NCBI RefSeq assembly: GCF_047824785.1
Contig: NZ_CP181167.1
Span: 248,001 to 312,000 of the forward strand
DNA: 64,000 nt
From: Nitrobacter sp039808345
GTDB lineage: Bacteria; Pseudomonadota; Alphaproteobacteria; Rhizobiales; Xanthobacteraceae
Direction: 5' to 3'
Shown: positions 53,242-62,585 of the stretch, piece after piece
Position numbering within the stretch: position 1 is the stretch's first letter
Layout of the letters: every line of letters begins with the position of its first letter
Position numbers and translations under genes: made by a program
The notes under the pieces: model-generated
What the model was told of the DNA's origin: nothing
The model's database searches: none
Seen by the model: the letters and a program-made list of their open reading frames with translations, nothing else

Positions 53242-54972
53242 ATGAACGTCGCATCGCTCGCCCGCTATGTTCCGATCCTGAAATGGGGCCGGACCTATGG
53301 CCGAAACGCTCTGACGGGCGACGTGCTGGCGGCGGTGATCGTGACGATCATGTTGATCCCGCAATCGCTCGCCTATGCGCTGCTTGCCGGATTGCCGCCC
53401 GAGGCCGGGCTTTATGCCTCGATCGCACCCATTATCCTCTACGCGATCTTCGGCACCAGCCGGGCGCTGGCGGTGGGGCCGGTGGCCGTGGTGTCGTTGA
53501 TGACGGCCGCTGCAATCGGAAATATCGCCGACCAAGGCACCATGGGCTACGCCGTTGCAGCCCTGACCCTGGCGGCAATGTCGGGCGCGATCCTGCTGGT
53601 GATGGGGCTTCTGAAACTTGGGTTCCTTGCCAACTTCCTTTCGCATCCCGTCATCGCAGGTTTTATCACTGCATCGGGTATCCTAATCGCGACCAGCCAG
53701 ATCAAGCATATTCTAGGCATCAGCGCGGGCGGCGATACCCTGCCGGCAATGGTAATCTCGCTGGTCGGGAATCTGTCTGCTACGAACTGGATCACGCTGG
53801 TGATTGGGGTCGGTGCCACCACGTTCCTGTTCTGGGTGCGCAAGGGGCTTAAGCCGCTGTTGTGCCGAATCGGACTTGGCCCAATACTGGCCGATATGGT
53901 CACCAAGGCCGGGCCGGTGCTTGCCGTGATGGTAACGACGGCGGCGGTTTGGGGCCTCGGGCTGGATGCACAGGGGATCCGGATCGTTGGCGTGGTGCCG
54001 CAGGGCCTGCCTCCACTGACGCTGCCGTCGTTTTCAACCGATCTGATCCGCCTTCTCCTTCTACCAGCGCTGCTGATCTCGGTCATCGGCTTCGTTGAAT
54101 CCGTGTCGGTCGCGCAGACGCTCGCCGCCAAGAAGCGCCAGCGGATCGACCCCAACCAGGAATTGATCGGTCTTGGCGCCGCGAACCTCGGAGCGGCCTT
54201 CACAGGCGGCTATCCCGTGACGGGCGGGTTTGCCCGGTCAGTCGTCAACTTCGATGCAGGGGCTGAAACACCGGCCGCGGGGATCTTTGCAGCTTTGGGC
54301 CTGTCCATCGCGGCCATCGCGCTGACTCCGCTGATTTATTTCCTGCCCACGGCCACCCTGGCCGCCACAATCATCGTGGCTGTCCTGTCGCTGGTGGATT
54401 TCTCAATCCTCAAGCGCAGCTGGACCTATTCCAAAGCAGATTTCAGTGCCGTTGCCGCCACCATCCTGCTGACACTCGGACTGGGTGTGGAAACAGGCGT
54501 TTCGGCGGGGGTGGTCCTGTCCATCGCGCTGCACCTCTACAAATCATCTCGCCCCCATTTGGCCGAGGTGGGTCTTGTTCCGGGCACGCAGCACTTCCGG
54601 AACATCCATCGCCACAGTGTTTTGACCGACCCGACCCTTCTCACCATCCGCATCGATGAAAGCCTTTACTTCGCCAACGCCCGCTTTCTGGAAGATTATG
54701 TTGCTGATCGCGTCGCCACGGATCGCCCTATCAGGAACGTGGTGCTGATGTGCTCTGCCATCAACGAGATCGACCTGAGCGCGCTGGAAAGTCTGGAAGC
54801 AATCAATCATCGGTTGGAGACAATCGATGTGAAACTGCACCTGTCGGAAGTGAAGGGGCCCGTGATGGACCGGTTGAAGAAATCCGATTTTCTTGATTTG
54901 CTGACCGGCCAGGTTTTTCTGTCGCAATACGACGCAATGCGGACCCTTGCTCCTGAGCAGGCATTGACGTGA
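53242..54972 (+). CDS. SulP family anion transporter with STAS domain
   Basis: A 576-residue transporter. GDVLAAVIVTIMLIPQSLAY near residues 27-46 and LPPEAGLYASIAPIILYAIF are SulP signatures; about 10-12 hydrophobic segments follow. A cytoplasmic STAS domain starts near residue 450 (TIRIDESLYFANARFLEDYV, VVLMCSAINEIDLSALESLE). It probably moves sulfate or another anion. It is 64 bases after the hydrolase, in the same direction. Confidence 0.92.
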   Translation: MNVASLARYVPILKWGRTYGRNALTGDVLAAVIVTIMLIPQSLAYALLAGLPPEAGLYASIAPIILYAIFGTSRALAVGPVAVVSLMTAAAIGNIADQGTMGYAVAALTLAAMSGAILLVMGLLKLGFLANFLSHPVIAGFITASGILIATSQIKHILGISAGGDTLPAMVISLVGNLSATNWITLVIGVGATTFLFWVRKGLKPLLCRIGLGPILADMVTKAGPVLAVMVTTAAVWGLGLDAQGIRIVGVVPQGLPPLTLPSFSTDLIRLLLLPALLISVIGFVESVSVAQTLAAKKRQRIDPNQELIGLGAANLGAAFTGGYPVTGGFARSVVNFDAGAETPAAGIFAALGLSIAAIALTPLIYFLPTATLAATIIVAVLSLVDFSILKRSWTYSKADFSAVAATILLTLGLGVETGVSAGVVLSIALHLYKSSRPHLAEVGLVPGTQHFRNIHRHSVLTDPTLLTIRIDESLYFANARFLEDYVADRVATDRPIRNVVLMCSAINEIDLSALESLEAINHRLETIDVKLHLSEVKGPVMDRLKKSDFLDLLTGQVFLSQYDAMRTLAPEQALT

Positions 54973-55152
54973 AGCGTTGTTGGCGGCGCCATGCCGGCGT
55001 TCCACGCACATGGCTTCGGCGATGATGATCTCCGGCGTGCGATGGGACGGCGACCAGAAGACCGACATTCGGACCACCGGCGAAGCCTGCTCTGAACTGG
55101 CGCACTCGCCATTAGGCCTGCTGCTCCAGGTCCCAGCGCAGGTTTCTCTTGC

Positions 55153-55539
55153 TCAAACGGCGGCCACGGCCTTGTCCAGCAAGTCGCGCACCTGACCCGC
55201 GACCGCACGCAAGGCGGGGTTATCGATGGCCTGCATCGATGCAACGGGATCGACCGCGCTGACCTCGACCCCACCCTCGACCTCCCGAAGGATGACGTTG
55301 CAGGGCAGCATTGCGCCCACCCGCGGCTCGATGCCGATGGCCTGATGCGCCATCCCTGGATTGCAGGCGCCGAGGATCCGATAGGCCGGCATCTCGACAT
55401 CCAGCTTCTTTTTCAAGGTTGCCTTGACGTCGATTTCGGTGAGGACGCCAAAACCATGCTTGCTCAGCGCGCTGCGCGCGCGAAGCTCCACATCGTCTAT
55501 TGTGGCGTCTGCAATCATGCGATTGATTGTGTAGTTCAT
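55153..55539 (-). CDS. DUF302 domain protein
   Basis: A 128-residue protein: LRARSALSKHGFGVLTEIDV, KLDVEMPAYRILGACNPGMA, then IGIEPRVGAMLPCNVILREV. This is the DUF302 fold, a small beta-alpha domain often near sulfur-oxidation and redox genes; the ILGACNP and LPCN Cys are conserved. It points toward the SulP gene end, so is transcribed separately. The 180 bases between them hold no gene. Confidence 0.88.
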   Translation of the reverse strand: MNYTINRMIADATIDDVELRARSALSKHGFGVLTEIDVKATLKKKLDVEMPAYRILGACNPGMAHQAIGIEPRVGAMLPCNVILREVEGGVEVSAVDPVASMQAIDNPALRAVAGQVRDLLDKAVAAV

Positions 55540-55930
55540 AGGTCATCCACTTTCTGGATTGGCCTGGGGTCGGTTTGCAAAAACACCAGACAGCGTTTGC
55601 TCTCTTCAGCTTGACCATGACAGCCCGAAATAGGCCGCCACTTCCTGGGTTTACAAGCGGCCGTGGGCAGGGCGCAAAAGGAGCCGTCCTTCTGACTTTG
55701 GAACTTAGTGAACGAACACAAACTGACCTTGACGAACATCATCGTCGACACCATTGAGCGGCGCTTTTTGGATCGGTCGACTCATGCCTCTCATTTAAGC
55801 GAGGGCTTTCACGAGGCGTGCCCGTGGTTCGGATATTCTCTTTAGAAGGTTGTTTCCGACCATGCCGACCATCATCTCGCGGAGAGGAATTAAGAAGCAT
55901 CCAGCTTTGTCCTTTGAAAGGCGCCGAGCT
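55540..55930. other. 391-base stretch without a recognisable gene
   Basis: It lies between the start of the DUF302 gene and the end of the DksA/TraR gene. Short frames occur but none is supported; I saw no clear FNR-type box for the DUF302 gene. Confidence 0.4.
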
Positions 55931-56257
55931 TCACTGTTCTTGAAGTGCGCACCTGATGCACAACGCCGCTTCCGGACGAGCGTCTAGACGCTTGGCTGAA
56001 ATCTGCTCTCCGCAGCGGACACACTCACCATATGTTCCGTTCTTGATTCGCGTCAATGCGCGCTGCACGGAAGCGATCTCTCGGACGAGGAGTGCTGCTT
56101 GCCCTTCGAGCGAAGCGTCATCCTCCAATTCAACCGCTTGTTCGGACGCGTCAGGATTGAGCGGTGTGGCCAAGTCCTGCGCAATCCGTTCCTGCCGTCC
56201 TTTAAGCTCCACAAGTTGTGCCTCAAGATGGGCTTTCGCTGCCGCAGTGTCGGCCAT
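55931..56257 (-). CDS. DksA/TraR family zinc-finger protein
   Basis: A 108-residue protein with a coiled-coil first half (AKAHLEAQLVELKGRQERIA) and the C4 zinc finger GTYGECVRCGEQISAKRLDA, then ALCIRC. TraR/DksA proteins bind the RNA polymerase secondary channel and alter promoter choice under stress. The acidic ELEDDAS segment sits where the coiled-coil tip lies. It is a single gene with AGGTTTGGC before its ATG. Confidence 0.88.
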   Translation of the reverse strand: MADTAAAKAHLEAQLVELKGRQERIAQDLATPLNPDASEQAVELEDDASLEGQAALLVREIASVQRALTRIKNGTYGECVRCGEQISAKRLDARPEAALCIRCALQEQ

Positions 56258-57155
56258 GCCAAACCTCCTTTGTTTGCCTCAATATTAACAGCCAAGATCG
56301 CTTTGCAAAGCTGCTCATCTCGGATAAGCCAAGCCGCGACGCAGTCGTGGGTGATCAAGAAATTAGACCTTACGGCCAACAGACGACCTCGAAGAATTGA
56401 CTGCCAGAGTTTTGTTTCGGTGTGGGGTCTCAGCCCTTATCTTCAAGCGGTCCATCATCATGCCGACTCAATGAGATCCATGATCTGGGGGCGGCCATGA
56501 TGCCGATTGAGGTCATCTTTCGATTAGGATTCACATTCTGGGCATCGGGCATAACTATATCGAGGTGTTCTGGCAGCACTTTCCCTTCTCGCGGCTGCGA
56601 TGAACCAGAAATTCCTCTCTTAAGCTTCGCTTTGGTCCGCTGGCGCCGGACGTCCCCTTATAACGACACTATTTGCCGCTGTCCGTTTTGATCCAGCGCA
56701 ATACGCACCGTCGATAACCTCCATAATTTTGGAACTGTCGGTCGCGCGCCAGATAAGAATACGGTCATGATGCAACGGCGGAAGATTCCGGAACGCCGTC
56801 GAATCGCGAATATAAAAGTTCGGCGACCCGGTTAATCGATTTCTCTATTGACAAATGGGAAGGGGGGATGAGGTGGTGGCGCGTGGTACCTCTGGCAATT
56901 CGCTGGCGTCGTTCGCGGCGCGACGCAGAGTCAAATGCAACGCTTATCCGTCCATCGTGAAGAGAGCTTCGAAGAGGTTCAGCACACATCATTTGTTCCA
57001 CCGTAGATCGCGCGTCCGCAGAGCGCGTCGCTTGTACAGCGATTACAGGCCGCGATCGTAGTGGCATTGATCTTCGCTGCTGCGCCAGCCGAGAGGCTGG
57101 TGTGATTTAGAGACGGAAATCCGCGATACAGATCAGTGATAAATAGAGCGCGATC
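56258..57155. other. 898-base intergenic region with an FNR-type promoter
   Basis: No gene is supported here. The only clear signal is the FNR/FixK-like box at 56688-56701. A + strand frame at 56855-57061 is rich in Arg and Ser and looks spurious. If the box drives the exporter operon, its message has a leader of about 420 bases. Confidence 0.45.
56688..56727 (+). promoter_or_regulatory. FNR/FixK-like box with -10
   Basis: TTGATCCAGCGCAA at 56688-56701 is a sequence form often met as an FNR/FixK-type site in alphaproteobacteria. On the + strand CATAAT (56722-56727) is a good -10; transcription would start near 56734, with the box centred about 40 bases upstream, as in class II activation. 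A palindromic TTATAA at 56658-56663 could serve the other strand. Confidence 0.55.
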
Positions 57156-58394
57156 ATGGACGACTCTGCACATGCCGCTGCTAGGCCATCATCCGAGCAG
57201 AAACGGAAAAACTCGGATTTTCTCACCATCTTTCGCAGGCCGTTAGCGAAATATGCGCTAACAGCGATCGGTGTCCTCGCCGTCGTAGCAGTGGTTGTCT
57301 TTGTCTACTCCAACCGCCCGATCGATGTTCAGGTGGCGACGATCGAGCGGAACGTTCCGATCCGGGTGTTCGGTTTGGGTACGACCGAGGCTCGCGTTCT
57401 CTCGAAGATCGGCTTTGAAGTCGGCGCCACACTAACCGAACTGCATGCCGACCATGGCGATCGTGTCAGCAAGGGCCAGATACTTGCCCGGCTTAGCACC
57501 AGCGAACAGGACGCCAAGGTTGCCAAGGCGCGTGCCGCACTGCTGATTGCCGAGGTCAATATTGCCAAGAGTGCCGCCAATGTAGAGAAGGCGCGCGCGG
57601 TGTTCACCCAGAAGCAGGAGGCCAATCGGCGCAAGCAGACCCTGGCAGGCCGCGACGTGGTGTCACAGCAAGCGGCGGAAGAAGCGATCCGCGACGAGGC
57701 CGTGGCCAAGGCGGACGTCACGGTAGCGGAGAGCGAGGTGGAAAGCACCAAGGCGCAGCTGACTGATGCCCGCGCCCAGCTTCAGTATGAAGAAACCATG
57801 CTGCGGCACCGGACATTAGTTGCGCCGTTCGACGCGGTGGTCAGTGAGCGCCACAAGGAATTGGGATCGGTGATCAAGGCTAGCGATCCGATCTTCACTC
57901 TCGTTGCAGTCGGCAGCTATTGGGGCCTCGCCTATGTAGATGAGGCGCGAGCCGGTTTCATTGAGGAAGGGCAACCCGTCGAGGTGCGTCTGCGCTCCCG
58001 GCCGCTCGAATCCTTCAACGGCCGGGTGGTTCGGGTCGGGCTGGAAAGCGATCGCGTCACCGAGGAGCGGCGCGTCTATGTGAAAGGCGAGAATCCGCCG
58101 GCCCGTGTCTACCTCGGCGAACAGGTGGAGCTTTGGATCACGGTTGCCAAGCTCGACAAGGCGCTGCTCGTGCCTTCGGCCGCGGTGCATGGCTACAACG
58201 GCCGGCAAGGCACGGTATGGACAGAGGAGCACGGACGTTTGGAGCGCCGCCTGGTTCAATTCCGTCATCGCACCGAAGATTCCCGTCTCGAGATCGTCGG
58301 TGGATTGCCCGCAGAAGCACGCGTCGTGACCCGGTTAGAGAATGGGCTACGCGAGGGTCGCGCAGCGCGCGCAGCCGAGGCGATGCCCAAATGA
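57156..58394 (+). CDS. periplasmic adaptor (HlyD/membrane fusion) protein of an ABC exporter
   Basis: A 412-residue membrane fusion protein. One N-terminal membrane anchor (YALTAIGVLAVVAVVVFVYS, about residues 34-53) is followed by a lipoyl half (VGATLTELHADHGDRVSKGQ), a long coiled coil (about 120-225, rich in K/A/E) and the second lipoyl half (RTLVAPFDAVVSERHKELGS). Its stop codon overlaps the permease start, as in DevB-DevC-DevA type exporters. Substrate unknown. Confidence 0.88.
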   Translation: MDDSAHAAARPSSEQKRKNSDFLTIFRRPLAKYALTAIGVLAVVAVVVFVYSNRPIDVQVATIERNVPIRVFGLGTTEARVLSKIGFEVGATLTELHADHGDRVSKGQILARLSTSEQDAKVAKARAALLIAEVNIAKSAANVEKARAVFTQKQEANRRKQTLAGRDVVSQQAAEEAIRDEAVAKADVTVAESEVESTKAQLTDARAQLQYEETMLRHRTLVAPFDAVVSERHKELGSVIKASDPIFTLVAVGSYWGLAYVDEARAGFIEEGQPVEVRLRSRPLESFNGRVVRVGLESDRVTEERRVYVKGENPPARVYLGEQVELWITVAKLDKALLVPSAAVHGYNGRQGTVWTEEHGRLERRLVQFRHRTEDSRLEIVGGLPAEARVVTRLENGLREGRAARAAEAMPK

Positions 58395-59524
58395 ACCTCG
58401 CCTATCGTGACATCCGGCACAAGCTCGGCCGCTTTCTGCTGACGTGCGTGGGGCTTGGTCTTTTGCTCGGTGTCGTGCTGGCCATGATCGGCATCTACCG
58501 TGGCCTCGTCGTTGATGCCCTGACGATCGCCCGGGCTCCGGCCGTCGATCTGTGGGTCGTGGAGGCCAATACACGCGGTCCTTTCGCCGAAGCTTCACGG
58601 ATTCCGGGTGATCTCCGCGAGGCAGTGGCGCGTATCGCTGGGGTGACCGCCGCCGGGAGCATCACCTATCAGACTGTCGAAGCCGAGCATCAAGGCGGCA
58701 AACTCAGACTTTATGTCATAGGCTATGAACCGACGCGGCCGGGCGGGCCGCCAGAGATCGCCGAAGGCCGCGATATCGCGCGCAGCCATTATGAGATGGC
58801 CGCCGACCGTTCATCGGGGCTGACCTTGGGCGAGCGAATTCGGCTCGGCCGCAGAACGTTTACCGTCGTAGGGTTAACCCGGAACCAGGTCAATTCCGGC
58901 GGCGACCCTGCTGTCTACATTCCCCTGGCCGACGCACAAAAGCTGCAATTCGAACTCGCTCCGCCCGCGGCGCGGGTTCAGCTTGCCCGCGGCACAGGCA
59001 GCGCCAGCCTGAACACCGTCAATGCCGTGGTCGCCCGTCTACACCCGAATGCCTCCCCCGATGCTACCGCGGCAACGATACGACGCTGGAAGCATCTGGC
59101 GGCGATCACGCAGGATGAGCAGGAGCTCATCCTGTCGCGCTCGCTGGTCGACCGAGCGCGACGGCAGATCGGGCTGTTTACCTCGCTGCTGCTGGTTGTC
59201 TCGGCCGTCATCATCGCGCTCATTATCTACACGATGACCATGGAAAAATTGAAACAGATCGCCACGCTGAAGCTGATCGGGGCGCCCGACCGGACCATCA
59301 TCGGCATGATCGTGCAGCAGGCGATGGCTCTCGGGCTGATCGGTTTCGCCATCGGCGCCACGCTTATCATCGGAATCAAAGATTACTTCCCCCGGCGCGT
59401 GGTGCTGGAGCCGGACAACGTGGCCGTGCTTGGAGTGATCGTATTCGTGGTGTGCCTGCTGTCCAGCGGCCTGGGCGTCCGTGCGGCGCTGCGGGTCGAT
59501 CCGGCAACAGCGCTCGGAGGCTGA
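58391..59524 (+). CDS. ABC transporter permease, FtsX/MacB (DevC) type
   Basis: A 377-residue permease with one N-terminal membrane segment (GRFLLTCVGLGLLLGVVLAM), a periplasmic MacB-like domain of about 220 residues and three C-terminal segments (LFTSLLLVVSAVIIALIIYT, IGFAIGATLIIGI, VAVLGVIVFVVCLLSS). The coupling motif KLKQIATLKLIGAPDRTI is present. It is overlapped by the adaptor gene and followed by its ATPase after one base. Confidence 0.88.
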   Translation: MNLAYRDIRHKLGRFLLTCVGLGLLLGVVLAMIGIYRGLVVDALTIARAPAVDLWVVEANTRGPFAEASRIPGDLREAVARIAGVTAAGSITYQTVEAEHQGGKLRLYVIGYEPTRPGGPPEIAEGRDIARSHYEMAADRSSGLTLGERIRLGRRTFTVVGLTRNQVNSGGDPAVYIPLADAQKLQFELAPPAARVQLARGTGSASLNTVNAVVARLHPNASPDATAATIRRWKHLAAITQDEQELILSRSLVDRARRQIGLFTSLLLVVSAVIIALIIYTMTMEKLKQIATLKLIGAPDRTIIGMIVQQAMALGLIGFAIGATLIIGIKDYFPRRVVLEPDNVAVLGVIVFVVCLLSSGLGVRAALRVDPATALGG

Positions 59525-59525
59525 C

Positions 59526-60230
59526 ATGGCGGCGCCAGGATCAGACCCGCCGCTGGTGCGGCTTGATGGCATCTCCAAGCATTTTGGCGAAGGCGCGACG
59601 CGCGTGGATGCACTGCGTGACGTCTCGCTCGAAGTATTTCCCCGCCAGGTGGTTGCGCTGCTTGGACCTTCTGGCTCCGGCAAGACCACGCTCCTCAATA
59701 TCATTGGCTGCATTCTTGATCCGTCGGCCGGCGCAATGGAGCTCGACGGCGAGCTGGTTCTGCATGAGGGGCAGTGGCAGCGCAGGGACCTGCGGCGTCT
59801 GAGGCTCGAAAAGATCGGATTTATCTTCCAGTTCCACAATCTACTGCCATTCCTTGATGCCACCGACAACGTCGCCATTGTCCTGCAACTTGCAGGCGCA
59901 GACCGTGGGACGGCACGCAGGCGGGCCGGCGACCTGCTCGACGACCTGGAGATCGGCCACCGCAAACATGCTATGCCGGCTAAGCTCTCGGGCGGCGAGG
60001 CGCAGCGAGTGGCCATCGCTCGCGCGCTGGCCAACAGCCCGCGCATCATTTTAGCGGACGAGCCGACCGCCGCGCTCGATTCCAAGCGGGCCGGTATCGT
60101 CATGGATCTGTTGCGCAACCTTGCTGTTGAGCGCGACGCTGCCATTATCGCCGTCACACATGATGAGAAGATTTTCGACCGCTTCGATCGCATCTTCCAT
60201 CTCCGCGACGGGCAGCTGGCCGATACCTGA
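59526..60230 (+). CDS. ABC transporter ATP-binding protein, LolD/MacB (DevA) type
   Basis: A 234-residue ATPase: Walker A GPSGSGKTTLLNIIG near residue 48, Q-loop in IGFIFQFHNLLPFL, signature LSGGEAQRVAIARAL near 150, Walker B IILADEPTAALDSK, and the His switch in AVTHDEK. It powers the adaptor-permease pair. ATG at 59526 lies just after the permease stop codon; an upstream in-frame start inside the permease is rejected. Confidence 0.92.
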   Translation: MAAPGSDPPLVRLDGISKHFGEGATRVDALRDVSLEVFPRQVVALLGPSGSGKTTLLNIIGCILDPSAGAMELDGELVLHEGQWQRRDLRRLRLEKIGFIFQFHNLLPFLDATDNVAIVLQLAGADRGTARRRAGDLLDDLEIGHRKHAMPAKLSGGEAQRVAIARALANSPRIILADEPTAALDSKRAGIVMDLLRNLAVERDAAIIAVTHDEKIFDRFDRIFHLRDGQLADT

Positions 60231-60286
60231 TCTTGAATGCGGCGTATGATATCCAAGTGATGAACTCGCGGTCCGGCGAAGGAAAG

Positions 60287-60310
60287 CCCGCCACCGAGGA
60301 AGCGGGCTGA
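60287..60310 (+). terminator. hairpin after the ABC exporter operon
   Basis: AGCCCGC (60287-60293) and GCGGGCT (60304-60310) form a 7-bp GC-rich stem with a 10-base loop, 57 bases after the ATPase stop codon. No T-run follows, so it is either a weak terminator or an RNA-stabilising hairpin. Confidence 0.4.
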
Positions 60311-60401
60311 GCAGAAACTGCTGTCATAGGCTTCCATGGCAAAAACAATACTTAGATGCTCACCTTAGTTGGGAGATAGGTCAGCCACTTTTTCGCAGCC
60401 A

Positions 60402-60608
60402 TCAACCGGGTGAACGTTGTGTACCCAGGTTTCTGAATTGATTCAGAGCCAGCATTTCAAAACGGTATTGGCTGATGGGTCGTGCTAGTTTGGGAAGATC
60501 AGCTGGAACTTGCCGTCTTCTCATAGTTTCGAGCCATATGCGGTTCTTCAGAGTCTGGGGCCAGTGCTCGATCTTTCCCTGGTGCGAGTATTGCAGCGTT
60601 GAGGGCAT
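60402..60608 (-). pseudogene. fragment of an IS3-type transposase
   Basis: The - strand frame contains HQGKIEHWPQTLKNRIWLE, which corresponds to the conserved HGKIERWHQTLKNRILLEN block after the last catalytic residue in IS3-like OrfB proteins. After WLE the frame departs from that family. Only about 20-30 residues of recognisable sequence remain. The rest of 60231-60686 has no other supported gene. Confidence 0.45.
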
Positions 60609-60686
60609 CGCCGAGCATCAGCGACGCTAGGATGGCTGTCACTCACCGGCAACAATTGCTATCCATGTGCAACAGGGGAATCATCT

Positions 60687-61163
60687 ATGACTGCACGGAT
60701 GTTGTCCATCACTGCCATTGCCCTTTGGCTTGTTACCATTGCCGTCGCCGCATTCTTCTTCGTTCGCGGTCAGACGCAACTGGCGCCGGACGGGCGCACG
60801 ACCGTTCTGCTGGGATCAGATGAGCGCAATCTCGTGCTCACCGAAATGCGCGGTATGCTTGAGACCGTGCAGATTGTCGTCGACGGGGTGAAGGAAGGTG
60901 ACATGAAGCAGGTTGCGCAGGCGGCGCGCGCTAGCGGTATGGCAGCGGCCGCCGACGTCAATCCGGCACTGATGGCTAAGTTGCCGCTCGAGTTCAAGCA
61001 GCTTGGGCTCCGCGTCCACAAGCGCTTCGATGAGATTGCTACCGCAGCCGATTCGGGTGCGAGCCGCATGCAGTTGCTCGCGACACTCAGCGAGCAGCTG
61101 TCGGCCTGCGTCGCCTGCCATGCAAGCTATCGCTTCGACGCGGTGACGCCGGCGACGAAGTGA
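60687..61163 (+). CDS. membrane-anchored c-type cytochrome
   Basis: A 158-residue protein with an N-terminal membrane segment (LSITAIALWLVTIAVAAFFF), a helical periplasmic domain and one heme-binding CVACH near residue 144 followed by SYRF. The single C-terminal CxxCH on a helical fold is the arrangement of cytochrome c' / c556-type proteins. ATG at 60687 lies after GGGGAATC. The partner and electron acceptor are not visible nearby. Confidence 0.8.
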   Translation: MTARMLSITAIALWLVTIAVAAFFFVRGQTQLAPDGRTTVLLGSDERNLVLTEMRGMLETVQIVVDGVKEGDMKQVAQAARASGMAAAADVNPALMAKLPLEFKQLGLRVHKRFDEIATAADSGASRMQLLATLSEQLSACVACHASYRFDAVTPATK

Positions 61164-61413
61164 GTGAGGACAAAGAAACAAGCCTGAGGATTGTTGCTGC
61201 ACTGAATGCGGCGCGCTTCACCCATTTGTCCCGCCTATGCCTGCCTCCTATGCAACGCAGGATGCCTTTGCCAACAACGGAGTTTCTGTCGCATGCGTTT
61301 GCGAGCGGCGGGCTGCGGTCGCAGCACACGCACGCGCTCGATTGCCGAAGGGGGCAAGAAAAAATCCGGAGACCAGTCCTTTCGGTCCCCGGAATGCCGC
61401 GACAATGTCAGTA

Positions 61414-61920
61414 CTACGCAACCTTGCTCGCCGCAGCTGGCTCGGTCGAGGCTGGGCTCGTGCTAGGCGGAGCCCCTGGCTTGATATCAATTGTCTTGGT
61501 GGCCTTGACGGCCTTGGTTGGCTTTTTAATCATGACATGCAGCACGCCCTTGTCGAAATGCGCTTCGACGGCTCCGTCTTCCGGCTCGAAGGGCAGGAGC
61601 ATGGATCTATAGAACGAGCCGTAGCTTCGCTCCTCGACATACCAGTCCTTTTCTTCCTTGGTGCTTTCTGCCTGCTTTTCACCGGAAATGACCAGCTGGT
61701 TGTCGTTTAGGCTGACATTGATATCTTTCTCGTCCACGCCGGGAAGTTCGGCGGTTACCTCGAAGGCCTCATTTGTTTCCGCCACGCTAACCGCTGGCAC
61801 GCCAGCTCCAATGTTGACGGACGACGGGGGCTGATTAAAAGCACGAAACGCATTTTCCATTTCGCGCCGCATCAGCCGGAACGGATCCAGCTCTTGGGTC
61901 CATAATTTCGGGAGGGCCAT
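61414..61920 (-). CDS. Hsp20/alpha-crystallin small heat shock protein
   Basis: A 168-residue chaperone. The alpha-crystallin domain spans about residues 45-140: VSVAETNEAFEVTAELPGVD, INVSLNDNQLVISGEKQAES, and the C-terminal GVLHVMIKKP with the I-x-I-like anchor nearby. The Ala/Pro/Ser-rich tail is long for the family. ATG at 61920 has GGAGA upstream. A promoter with an FNR/FixK-like box lies directly upstream. Confidence 0.92.
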   Translation of the reverse strand: MALPKLWTQELDPFRLMRREMENAFRAFNQPPSSVNIGAGVPAVSVAETNEAFEVTAELPGVDEKDINVSLNDNQLVISGEKQAESTKEEKDWYVEERSYGSFYRSMLLPFEPEDGAVEAHFDKGVLHVMIKKPTKAVKATKTIDIKPGAPPSTSPASTEPAAASKVA

Positions 61921-61955
61921 GCCTATCTCCAAAGTTAAGGAAAACACCAAAAGCC

Positions 61956-61996
61956 ATCATGTTCCGGTCGCTCCTGACCGGTTTGATCCAACTCAA
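61956..61996 (-). promoter_or_regulatory. FNR/FixK-like box and -10 of the hsp20 gene
   Basis: TTGATCCAACTCAA at 61983-61996 matches TTGAT-N4-ATCAA in nine of ten positions. On the - strand CATGAT (61956-61961) is a fair -10; transcription would start near 61949, about 41 bases from the box centre, the class II activator distance, leaving a short 5' leader. Confidence 0.55.
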
Positions 61997-62171
61997 GAAG
62001 CCGAGCTATTTCGATGGTCGGAAGATCTGCCTATACAATATGCGACGATGGTCGTTCTTTACGGCTCGTAAAAGCGAAATGAGCTCAAAGAGCGCGATCG
62101 GAACTTCCAGGAGAGTGTCACATGCAAACTGAGCTATCCCGGCCGGTTCGGCCGCCCAGCGTTCTGGGGTT

Positions 62172-62585
62172 TCACAGCTCGGCCTCCAGCCGATCGGCGA
62201 GGGTGCGCAATATCTTGACCAGGGAGAAGCGCTTGGAGTTCGATTCTACGAGGGTCCAAGGTCCTGCCTCGGTCGAGGTGAGCGCGATCATGTCTTCGAC
62301 GGCGGCGGCGTAGAGCTCCCAATTCTCCCGGTTACGCCAGTCCTCCTCGGTAATCTTGAAGCGCTTGTGCGGCGTCGCCTTGCGCGCTTCGAAGCGGCGA
62401 AGCTGCTCGTCTTGATCAATCGCCAGCCAGAACTTGTGCAAGACGTAGCCGGCGCGGGTGAGTTGGGCCTCGAAATCATTGATCTCGCCATAGGCGCGCT
62501 GCCACACCGCGGGTGCGGCGAAGCCCTCGACCCGCTCGACCAGGACGCGCCCATACCAGCTTCGGTCGTAGATCGCCGTATGGAC
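62172..62585 (-). pseudogene. polyphosphate kinase 2 family protein, C-terminal part only
   Basis: About 135 codons: YDRSWYGRVLVERVEGFAAP, then EAQLTRAGYVLHKFWLAID and RFKITEEDWRNRENWELYAA, ending ILRTLADRLEAEL. This is the conserved C-terminal half of PPK2 enzymes (nucleotide phosphorylation with polyphosphate). The Walker A half is missing; the break near 62585 coincides with the start of IS630 transposase sequence. The product would be inactive. Confidence 0.85.

Noticed and set aside
56855..57061. A 68-codon frame downstream of the FNR-type box
   Set aside because: Arg/Ser-rich composition and no homology pattern; the leader interpretation is simpler.
59039..60337. A 432-codon - strand frame opposite the ABC permease and ATPase genes
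   Set aside because: The + strand genes carry all ABC motifs; the opposite frame is Ser/Arg-rich low-information sequence.
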